Shown: positions 1-7,285 of the stretch, one piece after another
Numbering within the stretch: the first letter of the stretch is position 1
How the letters are laid out: each line of letters opens with the position of its first letter
From: Chlamydiota bacterium
GTDB taxonomy: Bacteria; Auribacterota; UBA3054; B51-G9
Reading direction: 5' to 3'
Assembly: GCA_003648225.1 (NCBI GenBank)
Contig: QMOL01000112.1
Location: 1-8,792, forward strand
Length of the DNA stretch: 8,792 nucleotides
The notes under the pieces: generated by a model
Told to the model about the DNA's origin: nothing
The model's input: only the letters and a program-made list of their open reading frames with translations
The model's database searches: none
Position numbers and translations under genes: made by a program

Positions 1-1
1 T

Positions 2-427
2 AATTATTTTGAATCGCAAACCAGGAGGTACCTTGCTAATGTTTATCTTGAGACCGGTCGGACAAATGATGCCGAGCTTCAATATAAACTTGATATCAAG
101 CTTGCAGCTCAGCCGTTACCGTACTCATATCAAAAATTACTGAATATTTATAACAAGAAAAAAGATACAACGAAATATAAGAATACTGTAACTGAATATT
201 TTAAAACCTGCGGTAAAGAAGACCCTGCGGCAATTATATATTATATGGAGAATTTAAAAGATAAAAATGACAAACAAGAAAAAATAAATAATATTAACAT
301 AGTTAAAAATTGGATGCAGTCAAATACAAATTTAATCAATGGAATAAAATCTAACGCTAAATGGTGGAATACTTGGACTAATATAACTATAAGCTGCGGT
401 ATTTCACCCGTTACACGTAAGAAATAA
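2..427 (+). CDS. C-terminal part of a TPR-like protein (5' end outside window)
   Basis: An open frame runs from the left edge to a TAA at 425-427, giving 141 residues with no start visible, so this is the 3' end of a longer gene. Residues 9-41 (RYLANVYLETG...A...Y...P) have the spacing of a tetratricopeptide helix pair, and residues 41-75 (YQKLLNIYNKK...Y...YF...P) look like a second, weaker one. The remainder is Lys/Asn-rich and has a Trp-rich patch near residues 121-125 (WWNTW). TPRs bind other proteins and have no catalytic role. Downstream surface-polysaccharide genes follow after 6 bp, so the protein may belong to that locus, for example as the C-terminal TPR part of a polymerase or a scaffold; this is inference. 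An ATG at 245 lies inside the frame but cannot be the start, because the frame and TPR pattern extend well upstream. Confidence 0.75.
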   Translation, partial: NYFESQTRRYLANVYLETGRTNDAELQYKLDIKLAAQPLPYSYQKLLNIYNKKKDTTKYKNTVTEYFKTCGKEDPAAIIYYMENLKDKNDKQEKINNINIVKNWMQSNTNLINGIKSNAKWWNTWTNITISCGISPVTRKK

Positions 428-433
428 ATTGCT

Positions 434-1006
434 GTGGGCATAAAAAGAAAAATAATCTCGGGTGTCGGTAAAGCCTACCTTAAAATTAAAGGCGTTAAAA
501 CCGGCGAAGCGATCATTCTATATGGATTTCCTCGCGTTAATCTCGCTAATGGAGGAAAAATAGTGATTGGCGATAATGTGGCGATGTGTTCAACTTGTAA
601 GGGAAACCCTTTGGGAGTGAATCATCGTGTGATATTATCCGCTGTTAAACCGGAAAGCGAAATTATAATTGGTAATGATACTGGAATGAGCGGCACAACA
701 ATTTGTGCGGCGAAATCCGTGAAAATCGGCAATAATTGTTTGATAGGCGCGAATGTGACAATTACAGATTACGACTTTCATCCCGTGAAACCCGTTGGGC
801 GACGATACAACACAAATGCTGATGATATCGGCTGTGTTCCTGTTATCGTAGAAGACAATGTATGGTTGGGAATGAATGTTGTTGTATTAAAAGGTGTTAC
901 TGTGGGACAAAACAGTGTTATTGCCGCAGGAAGTATAATAACAAAATCTATTCCTCCAAATTGCATTGCCGGTGGAAATCCGGCAAGAGTTCTAAAAAAG
1001 ATTTAA
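434..1006 (+). CDS. Acyltransferase of the left-handed beta-helix (maltose/galactoside O-acetyltransferase-like) family
   Basis: Predicted to transfer an acetyl (or other acyl) group from a CoA donor to a sugar hydroxyl. The 190-residue length suits the family. Imperfect hexapeptide repeats of the [LIV]-G-x-x type run along residues 42-165, for example IVIGDN, VKIGNNCLIGANV, VWLGMNVVVLKGVTVGQNSVI. The TDYDFH segment around His116 matches the usual active-site histidine region, and the ending IAGGNPARVLK (179-188) is typical of WbbJ/maa-type enzymes. The start is GTG at 434 with no clear Shine-Dalgarno sequence. It lies 6 bp after the preceding stop in the same frame, so translational coupling is likely. 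The first 20 residues are a basic amphipathic segment, common in envelope sugar acetyltransferases. The neighbours suggest it acetylates a surface-glycan sugar; the acceptor cannot be read from the sequence. Confidence 0.9.
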   Translation: MGIKRKIISGVGKAYLKIKGVKTGEAIILYGFPRVNLANGGKIVIGDNVAMCSTCKGNPLGVNHRVILSAVKPESEIIIGNDTGMSGTTICAAKSVKIGNNCLIGANVTITDYDFHPVKPVGRRYNTNADDIGCVPVIVEDNVWLGMNVVVLKGVTVGQNSVIAAGSIITKSIPPNCIAGGNPARVLKKI

Positions 1007-1059
1007 GGATTTTAATAAATTTTATAACAAATTGAATATTATTTTATGGAGTAAAAGCA

Positions 1060-2334
1060 ATGAAATTCACAGTGGAAATTTGCGTGGCGATTGGGTTAAT
1101 ACTTGCATTTATTCGTCCAAAATGGTTGCTTTACTTTCTAATCTTCAGTTTATTAGAGCCGTCACGATCTTTTAGTCTTGAGAATTATGTGATTCTTGGA
1201 ACGGTAAACGTAAAATATTATGAAATTACATTAACATTAATATATTTTGGCGCCCTTTGGAATCAAAAAAGATCTATCAAAGAATGTTTGCCGATAAGTC
1301 TTGTCGTTTTTTTGCTTTTTGCGCTTATCTCGCTTTGGAGGGGAAATTCTATCTATGGAGAATCAGCGTTTAATCAGTTCCGTACTTTATATTCCTTAGG
1401 AATGTGTGTGGCAATACCTCTTATTTTTAAAGAAACAAGTGAATTACGTCCTTTAACTATTTTCTTTTTTATTGTTACTATGATTATGGGATTTATAGAG
1501 CTCCTTGGTGTTGTGGGAATAAATAAGATTAATCAACTGGTAATGAACGGAAATCGATACACTTCTCTGTTAAGCGCTTCGCAGGGAGCGATGCTTGCAA
1601 TGCCGTATATTTTTATTTTGAGTAATTTTCGTAATATAAAGAAATTTAAAGTTATACCCGCTTTAGGAGGAATATATTGTTTTATTCTGGCTGTAATAAC
1701 CGGCTCAAGAGGTGTTTTACTTGGATTGATAGGAAGTACGGCGGGTTTAGCTTTTCTAATGCCGCTCCGAAAAAAAATTACTATAGTGATTGTTATTGCA
1801 CTGCTTGGTTTTTTTTCATATCTTTTCACAAAACCCTATTACATTGAACGTTATGGAATGACACTCGCGGAAAGATTTAGCAGCATAATCTCAGCTCATG
1901 AAGGGTCGGCAAGGTGGCGACTTGATGCCTGGAGCCAAATGATTACAGATATTAAAGACAGACCTTTTTTTGGCTCGCCTTTTGGAACTCCATCTACTTT
2001 TTATGTTTTTTATGCCGGGATGGAAGAACAAGCGCCGCATAATGAATATTTGAAAATAGCCCGTGACACCGGCTTAATTGGGTTTAGCGCCTTTATTTGG
2101 TTCCTTTTGGGAATATTTTTGTCCGGCTTTAAAAAGCTCAGAAAATTTGGAGAAAGTAAAAAATATTTTGAGCTTGTCGGCTATATAATGTGTCTCCTTT
2201 TCCATGTTATTACCGCAATGTTTACGCAAGCTTTTACGACGATGGATAGAAGCCCTGTTGTTTGGGCATTGGCAGGAGTGATCATGCTTTATGTTTTATC
2301 TAATCCAACGAACACTGAAAGAAAAGAGGCATAA
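1060..2334 (+). CDS. O-antigen ligase/polymerase family membrane protein (Wzy_C/WaaL type)
   Basis: A polytopic inner-membrane protein of 424 residues with about ten or more hydrophobic segments, expected either to polymerise glycan repeat units on undecaprenyl carrier or to ligate glycan to a lipid acceptor. Family marks are the TGSRG motif (214-218, with its basic residue after a membrane helix), the large periplasmic loop with SARWRLDAW (283-291), and PHNEYLKIARDTGLIG (326-341), the classic Wzy_C signature with the conserved His. The length is normal for the family. ATG 1060 has a Shine-Dalgarno TGGAG at 1047-1051, 8 nt upstream. Ligase and polymerase cannot be told apart by these motifs alone, and a second family member lies two genes downstream. 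The ORF ends 8 bp before the glycosyltransferase. Confidence 0.92.
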   Translation: MKFTVEICVAIGLILAFIRPKWLLYFLIFSLLEPSRSFSLENYVILGTVNVKYYEITLTLIYFGALWNQKRSIKECLPISLVVFLLFALISLWRGNSIYGESAFNQFRTLYSLGMCVAIPLIFKETSELRPLTIFFFIVTMIMGFIELLGVVGINKINQLVMNGNRYTSLLSASQGAMLAMPYIFILSNFRNIKKFKVIPALGGIYCFILAVITGSRGVLLGLIGSTAGLAFLMPLRKKITIVIVIALLGFFSYLFTKPYYIERYGMTLAERFSSIISAHEGSARWRLDAWSQMITDIKDRPFFGSPFGTPSTFYVFYAGMEEQAPHNEYLKIARDTGLIGFSAFIWFLLGIFLSGFKKLRKFGESKKYFELVGYIMCLLFHVITAMFTQAFTTMDRSPVVWALAGVIMLYVLSNPTNTERKEA

Positions 2335-2342
2335 AATTATGC

Positions 2343-3503
2343 GTGAAAGAATCGAAATTTATGAAACTTTTATTTCTTAATGCTAATATTGCCGGTTGTG
2401 GAACATATCACAGAGCCTTGTGGTTCGGTCGCTTATGCGCTGAATATGGCGGACATGATGTTACAATTTGCACTGTATCCCGCGACAATAAATGGAAACG
2501 TGAAGAAAGAATTGAAAAAGGCGTTGCTATTACTGAAGGTCCAAACTGGGGTTATAAAAATATTCCGGGTTATGGATCAAACTGGCTTGATATTTTGTGG
2601 AGATGGAGAAGAATCGTTTCCGGAAACTATGACGTTATTTTCGGATTTGAGTATCACCCGAATGTATCCTGGCCAATTTATGCCGGTCTTAAAAGAAATC
2701 AAATTTTTCTTTCTGACTGGTGTGATTGGTATTCCGGAGCAGCCAATCATTTTCGGGGAAATAAAATCGCGCATAAATGGGATAAAAGACGTGAAGAAAA
2801 AATCCGGTTAAAAGCTGATAGAGTTAGTGTCATCAGTTCCGTTCTTTTTAACCGAACATTGGACGTTGGGGTGGATAAAAATAATATTGCTTTATTGCGC
2901 GAGGGTGTTGATACTAACTATATGCGACCTTATCCTAAGGAAGACGCGCGATTGAAATTGGGGATTCAGCAGAATGTAACTATTATCGGCACTCTTACTG
3001 ACGGGCATGCTTTTCCTTTTCTCATCGAATCTTTTAAAAAAGTAAAAAAAGAAATTAATAACGCGTATCTTCTGCTTGTAGGCGGTTTATCCGATGAACA
3101 TAGAAACCTTATAATCAGCAGCGGAATTCAGAATGCTTTCATTTCAACCGGCAGATGCAGTGATGAGGAACTTCCTGTATTTCTTTCCGCGGCGGATATT
3201 TTTGCTTTACCAATGGCGGATAACTTAGCTAATAAAGCTAGATTCCCACATAAAATAGGGGATTATCTTGCTTGTGCAAGACCGCTTGTTGTTACACGAG
3301 TCGGTGATTATCCGGAAATGCTTAGTGAAGATGGAGTAGCTGTGGTTACTGAAAATCAAGATGATTTTACTATTGAATTAATAAACTTAATTAAAAATAA
3401 AGAAAAACAAAACTTTCTTGCGCAAAAAAGTAGGGAATGGGTGGTTGAAAAGCTTGATTGGTCAGCTCTTGCACCCGGTATCCTGAAATTTGTGGAAGGA
3501 TAA
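2343..3503 (+). CDS. Glycosyltransferase, GT-B fold, GT4-like
   Basis: A cytoplasmic or membrane-associated glycosyltransferase of 386 residues, expected to add a sugar from a nucleotide-sugar donor to a growing lipid-linked glycan. The N-terminal Rossmann domain begins at KLLFLNANIAGCGTYHRA (8-25). LREGVDTNYMRP (185-196) is the usual linker into the second domain. The C-terminal donor-binding half shows IIGTLTDGHAFPFLIESF (214-231), LLLVGG (243-248), and NKARFPHKIGDYLACARPLVV (297-317), a variant of the GT4 nucleotide-sugar site in which K-x-x-D-Y-L-A replaces the usual E-x7-E. The start is uncertain: GTG 2343 gives MKESKFMKLLF, while ATG 2361 begins exactly at the first beta strand and may be the true start. 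Neither has a well-spaced Shine-Dalgarno sequence. The donor and linkage are unknown. It sits between two Wzy_C-family proteins, which supports a role in a surface polysaccharide. Confidence 0.9.
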   Translation: MKESKFMKLLFLNANIAGCGTYHRALWFGRLCAEYGGHDVTICTVSRDNKWKREERIEKGVAITEGPNWGYKNIPGYGSNWLDILWRWRRIVSGNYDVIFGFEYHPNVSWPIYAGLKRNQIFLSDWCDWYSGAANHFRGNKIAHKWDKRREEKIRLKADRVSVISSVLFNRTLDVGVDKNNIALLREGVDTNYMRPYPKEDARLKLGIQQNVTIIGTLTDGHAFPFLIESFKKVKKEINNAYLLLVGGLSDEHRNLIISSGIQNAFISTGRCSDEELPVFLSAADIFALPMADNLANKARFPHKIGDYLACARPLVVTRVGDYPEMLSEDGVAVVTENQDDFTIELINLIKNKEKQNFLAQKSREWVVEKLDWSALAPGILKFVEG

Positions 3504-3549
3504 CAATTAATCCTCCTTCGATGGATGGCTACGCACAAATAACAATTAA
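3501..3549 (+). repeat. Direct repeat of TAACAATTAA flanking a 29-bp insert
   Basis: TAACAATTAA occurs at 3501-3510, where its first three bases are the glycosyltransferase stop codon, and again at 3540-3549, a 39-bp period. The intervening 29 bp (3511-3539) begin TCCTCCTTCGATGGATGG and are slightly more GC-rich than the surrounding spacer. It could be a small inserted or duplicated sequence, or chance in AT-rich DNA. Confidence 0.5.
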
Positions 3550-3555
3550 CGATTA

Positions 3556-5733
3556 ATGAAAATGCCAAATAATAACAAATCTACATTTAGTAAAATATTT
3601 TTATCTCTTATTGTTTTACCTTTGACTGCGACATATCAATTGAGTTTTTTGACGCAATCTGATCCATTTCTTCAAATCGCGGTCTTTGCGCTTAGTGTTT
3701 TTATCTTTTGCTTGTCTTGGTATAGATGGACATTAGCTATTTATGTTTTTATCTTTTGCATACCGATTTTAAATACAATTAACGGAATTTTTATAATTCC
3801 GTGGCCGGGTATTAATATTAACGCTACTATTATTGGCGCGATTTTAACATCATGGGTTTATCACTATATCTGGAATAAACCTATTTCCGACAAACAACCT
3901 GCAGTATTTTTACGGCGAACACCGTTTGACGCCATATTCGCTTTTCTTGCTGTAATTTTGATTTTAAAACTGCCGATTGGATGGGCACGGTTTAATAATG
4001 TGTTATGTCCCGGGTTTTACAACGAAGCGCCACGGCAATTGATGAACATTCCATTTTTTAGTATGCTGGATAATTACTTGTGTTTTACAAGATTTTGGCA
4101 ATTTGCTCAAATTGGTATAGCTTTTTATCTGATTTGCTCTTCAATTCGTCATAGAGAACAATTGAGAAACGTTCTCTGGCTTATTGTGATATCAGGAACA
4201 ATTGCCGGAGTTTATGGTCTGTTCCAATATTATGCCGGGTTTAGATGGGTTGGCATTAACTGGTTCTTTATGCGTGTTAATGCAACATTTAATGGCCCTC
4301 ATGCAGCAGGTATTTATTTCTCTACTTTAATGATTCTGTGTGTCGCTTTGCTTTTTGCTACCCAATCCTACTGGAGAAAAGTTATGATGTTTGCCGCGGC
4401 TTGCATAGCGGGCGGCGGGCTGTGGTTTTCCGGAACAAGGACGGCGGCGTTCGCTCTTGTTCTTGTTATTATGGTAATGGGGCTTACTTTTCTTATAATA
4501 TCAATGGTAAAAAGCACAAAATTCAGGAAAACTTTTATTATTATTGTTGCTGTTATTCTTTTCCTTGGTCCGGGATATTCTCTGATTATGCCTACACAAG
4601 GCCCGTTTTCCGCAATTACAAATTCAAGGCAATTTAACAGATTTACTGAAGGAATTAGCAGACTGGCATCTGATAAATCTGAATCTACATTGAATGAGTG
4701 GCTTGCGTATCGCTTCTATCATTGGACATCGGCAGCTAATGTCATAAAACAATTTCCTTTAACCGGTTCGGGAATCGGTACATTTGATAAACTTTACCGT
4801 CGTGTAAAACTCAAAGATGACACTTACAAAACAGCATTTGCTCATGCCTTTTATCTTGACGTTCTCGCCGAACAGGGAGTTGCCGCTTTGATTGGAGTAA
4901 TATGTTTATATTGCCTCGCTATTATACTGAGCTGGAAAAATTATCGCGCGCGTGAGGTGTCATGGAGATGGAAACTTATGGGAATGGCGATGCTGGTTTC
5001 ATTATTTGTCACATTCGTCTCCAACTTTTTCACAAGTGACTTTTATTATGTGCTTGAATTGCAATTATGGTTCGCCGTCCTGCTTGCTCTGGTTGTTATT
5101 AATTATCAACTTAATTTTGACCCTGTTCCCGATTCGGTTAGCAAGCGGATAAAAAGTGTGCTTTCAAAATCATTTGCTTTTATAAAAAAGTCAAAAATGA
5201 GAATTGTAGTGGCTGTACTTGTTTTTGTACTTATATTATCTGTTTGGCTTTTTGATTTGGGAAGTTCTGTTCTTTATGGCTATTCTTTCTTCAAGTCCGC
5301 GAAACAATATACTTCAATCGACAGAATTCTTGAGTACGGTATTTTCTATTATGAAAAAGATAAATATAATAACAAATTCGCAAGAACTGCGAAATCAGTC
5401 TATAAGCCAATTAGAGTTAAAAATAAAAACTTACGTCTGTTTCTTAGAGCTGACCATCCGGATGTCAAAGAAAAGCCGGTAAAAACAACCATTAAAATTG
5501 ATGATGTCATCGTTGGAAATGTCATTTTGTCAAACAGAGAATGGAAGTTGTGCAGATTTGATCTGGGAGAATGGGTTGCTGACCACGATGCTGAAAAACT
5601 CGATAAAGAAGGAATTCCCGCTGTTCTTAATTTTGAGTCAAGCCGGACTTGGAACCCTTACAAACTAAAAAAGGGTAAAGATGATCACGATTATGGAGTT
5701 GATCTTGGCGCTATTGAATGGGGATACTATTAA
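3556..5733 (+). CDS. Large O-antigen ligase/polymerase-like membrane protein with C-terminal extracytoplasmic domain
   Basis: A 725-residue polytopic protein. Residues about 14-515 form a Wzy_C-like core of many hydrophobic helices. It contains FSGTRTA (291-297, equivalent to the GSRG motif), WTSAANVIKQFPLTGSGIGTF (390-410) and AHAFYLDVLAEQG (429-441), where His430 takes the place of the His in the usual PHNxxL. A further membrane segment at 549-568 leads to a soluble, probably beta-rich domain (about 590-725) containing RLFLRADHP, KIDDVIVG, REWKLCRFDL and SRTWNPYKL...DYGVDLG. The protein is roughly 250-300 residues longer than common WaaL/Wzy proteins. No Shine-Dalgarno sequence is clear for ATG 3556, and ATG 3562 is an alternative. 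Likely role: glycan polymerisation or transfer in the same pathway as its neighbours. Whether it is the ligase and the 424-aa protein the polymerase, or the reverse, is unknown. Confidence 0.85.
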   Translation: MKMPNNNKSTFSKIFLSLIVLPLTATYQLSFLTQSDPFLQIAVFALSVFIFCLSWYRWTLAIYVFIFCIPILNTINGIFIIPWPGININATIIGAILTSWVYHYIWNKPISDKQPAVFLRRTPFDAIFAFLAVILILKLPIGWARFNNVLCPGFYNEAPRQLMNIPFFSMLDNYLCFTRFWQFAQIGIAFYLICSSIRHREQLRNVLWLIVISGTIAGVYGLFQYYAGFRWVGINWFFMRVNATFNGPHAAGIYFSTLMILCVALLFATQSYWRKVMMFAAACIAGGGLWFSGTRTAAFALVLVIMVMGLTFLIISMVKSTKFRKTFIIIVAVILFLGPGYSLIMPTQGPFSAITNSRQFNRFTEGISRLASDKSESTLNEWLAYRFYHWTSAANVIKQFPLTGSGIGTFDKLYRRVKLKDDTYKTAFAHAFYLDVLAEQGVAALIGVICLYCLAIILSWKNYRAREVSWRWKLMGMAMLVSLFVTFVSNFFTSDFYYVLELQLWFAVLLALVVINYQLNFDPVPDSVSKRIKSVLSKSFAFIKKSKMRIVVAVLVFVLILSVWLFDLGSSVLYGYSFFKSAKQYTSIDRILEYGIFYYEKDKYNNKFARTAKSVYKPIRVKNKNLRLFLRADHPDVKEKPVKTTIKIDDVIVGNVILSNREWKLCRFDLGEWVADHDAEKLDKEGIPAVLNFESSRTWNPYKLKKGKDDHDYGVDLGAIEWGYY

Positions 5734-5746
5734 TTATGAATAAAAC

Positions 5747-5774
5747 TTGTAATAACACGTCACATAAGTATTAT
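5747..5774 (+). promoter_or_regulatory. Possible sigma70-type promoter for the polybasic secreted protein gene
   Basis: TTGTAA (5747-5752, 4 of 6 to the -35 consensus), a 16-bp spacer and TATTAT (5769-5774, 5 of 6 to the -10) lie just upstream of the gene starting at 5805. Such matches are common in AT-rich DNA. The position between the end of the polysaccharide genes and a gene with a strong ribosome binding site makes it plausible, but read-through from upstream is equally possible. Confidence 0.35.
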
Positions 5775-5804
5775 GATGTTTTTTAATCTTAACAGGAGAC
5801 AATT

Positions 5805-6329
5805 ATGAGACAAATATCAATAACAATAATCACTTTTATTTTAGCAGCATTTCTTTCTTTTACGCTGACTGCCAAGGAAGTTGATCTTAACCAATCTGAT
5901 GTAAGTAAAATCTCGAATGAAGCAAAAAAACAAATTGCGGCAGAAAAGAAAGAAGTGAATAAAACTATCCAACGAAAATCAGGACATACGAAATCCGGTA
6001 GAGAAAGAATAAAAAAACGTGATAAACGAGATGTTAAAAAAGCCGCGCGAAAAGAAGCGAAAGCCGCTAGAAGAGAAATAAGAAAAAAAGAAATAGCAGC
6101 AACAAAAAAAATCAATCAAAGCAAAAACCAAACTATTACGGTTCCGAAAAATAAAATCCCGGTTCAAATTGCCCCCAAAAAACAATCAAAGCCTAAGCAA
6201 AAAGCCAAACCGGTTGTGAAGAAACATACAAAATCGTCAATAAAAAAATCTCCAACTACTAAGAAAAAAGTTAAACCGGAATCTGAAGAAGAATTACATT
6301 GGTATGATTCTGTTATATTTTGGGATTAA
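5805..6329 (+). CDS. Secreted, highly basic Lys/Ala-rich protein of unknown function
   Basis: A 174-residue protein I do not assign to a family. Residues 1-23 form a signal peptide (MRQ, hydrophobic core to about 20, then LTA before Lys24), so it should be exported. My count for residues 24-174 is 38 Lys, 9 Arg and 18 Asp/Glu, a net charge of about +29. Residues 34-103 look helical and charge-rich (AAEKKE, ARKEAKAARREIRKKE), a coiled-coil-like or disordered region. Residues 110-160 are Lys/Pro-rich, resembling histone H1-like tails. The protein ends in an acidic-aromatic segment, EEELHWYDSVIFWD (161-174), quite unlike the rest. The start is well supported by AGGAG at 5794-5798, 6 nt before the ATG. 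It lies after the polysaccharide genes and is convergent with panC. A role in binding anionic surface glycan, LPS or DNA is speculation from charge alone. A DNA-binding histone-like protein is the alternative if the signal peptide is not cleaved. Confidence 0.75.
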   Translation: MRQISITIITFILAAFLSFTLTAKEVDLNQSDVSKISNEAKKQIAAEKKEVNKTIQRKSGHTKSGRERIKKRDKRDVKKAARKEAKAARREIRKKEIAATKKINQSKNQTITVPKNKIPVQIAPKKQSKPKQKAKPVVKKHTKSSIKKSPTTKKKVKPESEEELHWYDSVIFWD

Positions 6330-6379
6330 AAAACTACACTTTCAGCTGGAATGAATTTAAAAAACGAAGTTAAAATGGT

Positions 6380-6397
6380 GGAAATTTAGCAAATTCC
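6380..6397. terminator. Weak hairpin between convergent genes, possible terminator
   Basis: GGAAATTT (6380-6387), loop AGC, AAATTCC (6391-6397) can form a short stem with one bulged A. It lies in the 87-bp gap between two converging genes, where a bidirectional terminator would be expected. It has no adjacent T-run on either strand and few GC pairs, so it is not a convincing intrinsic terminator. Nothing better is visible in 6330-6416. Confidence 0.2.
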
Positions 6398-6416
6398 TAT
6401 GACGATGCGGATCACT

Positions 6417-7265
6417 TCACCATTTTATTACAATATTATCAATAAGTCTCGCTTTATTGAAAAAGACAGCTACTGCTATTAATAATTTATCACCTTTTTT
6501 AGGACGAGAGACTTCTGACAATGTGTTAATATTAACTATTGACACATAATCGATTCTTATATCTTTTTCTCGTTGTATAAAGCGGATGAGTTTACGCCGG
6601 ACTTGCGCTACGGATAAATTATCGTTTTGCCATTTTTTTATTTTCTGTAATCCATTATAAATAGCAGTTGCCTGTCTACGTTCTTCAGGTAAAAGGTATT
6701 TATTGCGTGAGCTCATTGCCAAACCGTCTTTTTCTCTTTTAATTGGCGCGATGATTATTTTAACAGGAATATTTAAGTCACGAACCATTTGACTTATAAT
6801 TAATGATTGTTGTGCGTCTTTTTGGCCGAAAACAGCGATGTCGGGCGCGCATATATTAAATAATTTAAGCACAATAGTACAAACACCTCGAAAATGCCCC
6901 TTGCGCCTTGCGCCGCAAAGATGTTGTGATAAAATTTCTTCATTTACATAAGTCGATGAATTGTCGGGATACATCGCTGACACAGATGGCAAAAAAACAG
7001 CGTCAACACCAAGTTCACTGCATTTTTTAAAATCTTCGTTTAATGTTCGGGGATAACTGTTATAATCTTCGTTAGGACCAAATTGAGTCGGATTAACGAA
7101 AATTGAGACAACGATTTTATCCCCTTTCTTTTTTGCTAAGCGTATCAGAGATAAATGCCCTTCATGTAATGCTCCCATTGTAGGCACAAGTGCGACAGAT
7201 TTATTTTGGGAATGCCAAAGTCGGCTTTGCCGAAACATGGATTTTGGCGAATGTATTTTTATCAT
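6417..7265 (-). CDS. panC: Pantoate--beta-alanine ligase (pantothenate synthetase)
   Basis: Catalyses ATP-dependent condensation of (R)-pantoate with beta-alanine to pantothenate, via a pantoyl-adenylate, in coenzyme A synthesis in the cytoplasm. The 282 residues match the usual length. The hallmarks are intact: VPTMGALHEGHLSLI (27-41) with the H-x-G-H nucleotide-binding motif (His34, His37), SIFVNPTQFGP (54-64), FRGVCTIV (125-132), FGQKDAQQ (146-153), and the KMSKS-like MSSRN (184-188). It is the last gene of a leftward operon, 20 bp after the DUF1844 gene. No Shine-Dalgarno sequence is visible before the ATG, so translation may depend on coupling. No panB, panD or ilv genes lie in the window, so the pathway is dispersed or continues elsewhere. 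Confidence 0.97.
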   Translation of the reverse strand: MIKIHSPKSMFRQSRLWHSQNKSVALVPTMGALHEGHLSLIRLAKKKGDKIVVSIFVNPTQFGPNEDYNSYPRTLNEDFKKCSELGVDAVFLPSVSAMYPDNSSTYVNEEILSQHLCGARRKGHFRGVCTIVLKLFNICAPDIAVFGQKDAQQSLIISQMVRDLNIPVKIIIAPIKREKDGLAMSSRNKYLLPEERRQATAIYNGLQKIKKWQNDNLSVAQVRRKLIRFIQREKDIRIDYVSIVNINTLSEVSRPKKGDKLLIAVAVFFNKARLIDNIVIKW

Positions 7266-7285
7266 GGTTAAGTTAGTTAAGCCAA

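Noticed and set aside
4338..4637. Out-of-frame open reading frame within the 725-aa membrane protein gene
   Set aside because: The composition is Tyr/Cys-rich noise from a shifted frame, and the main frame carries the Wzy_C motifs through the same stretch.
5736..5786. 16-codon frame MNKTCNNTSHKYYDVF before the polybasic protein gene
   Set aside because: It has no ribosome site, overlaps the likely promoter, and has no leader-peptide features such as runs of one amino acid or attenuator hairpins.
5789..6115. Minus-strand open frame opposite the polybasic protein gene, hydrophobic and Phe/Ser-rich
   Set aside because: It is the complement of Lys/Arg codons (AAA/AGA read as TTT/TCT). It lacks a ribosome site, and the plus frame has a signal peptide and strong Shine-Dalgarno sequence.
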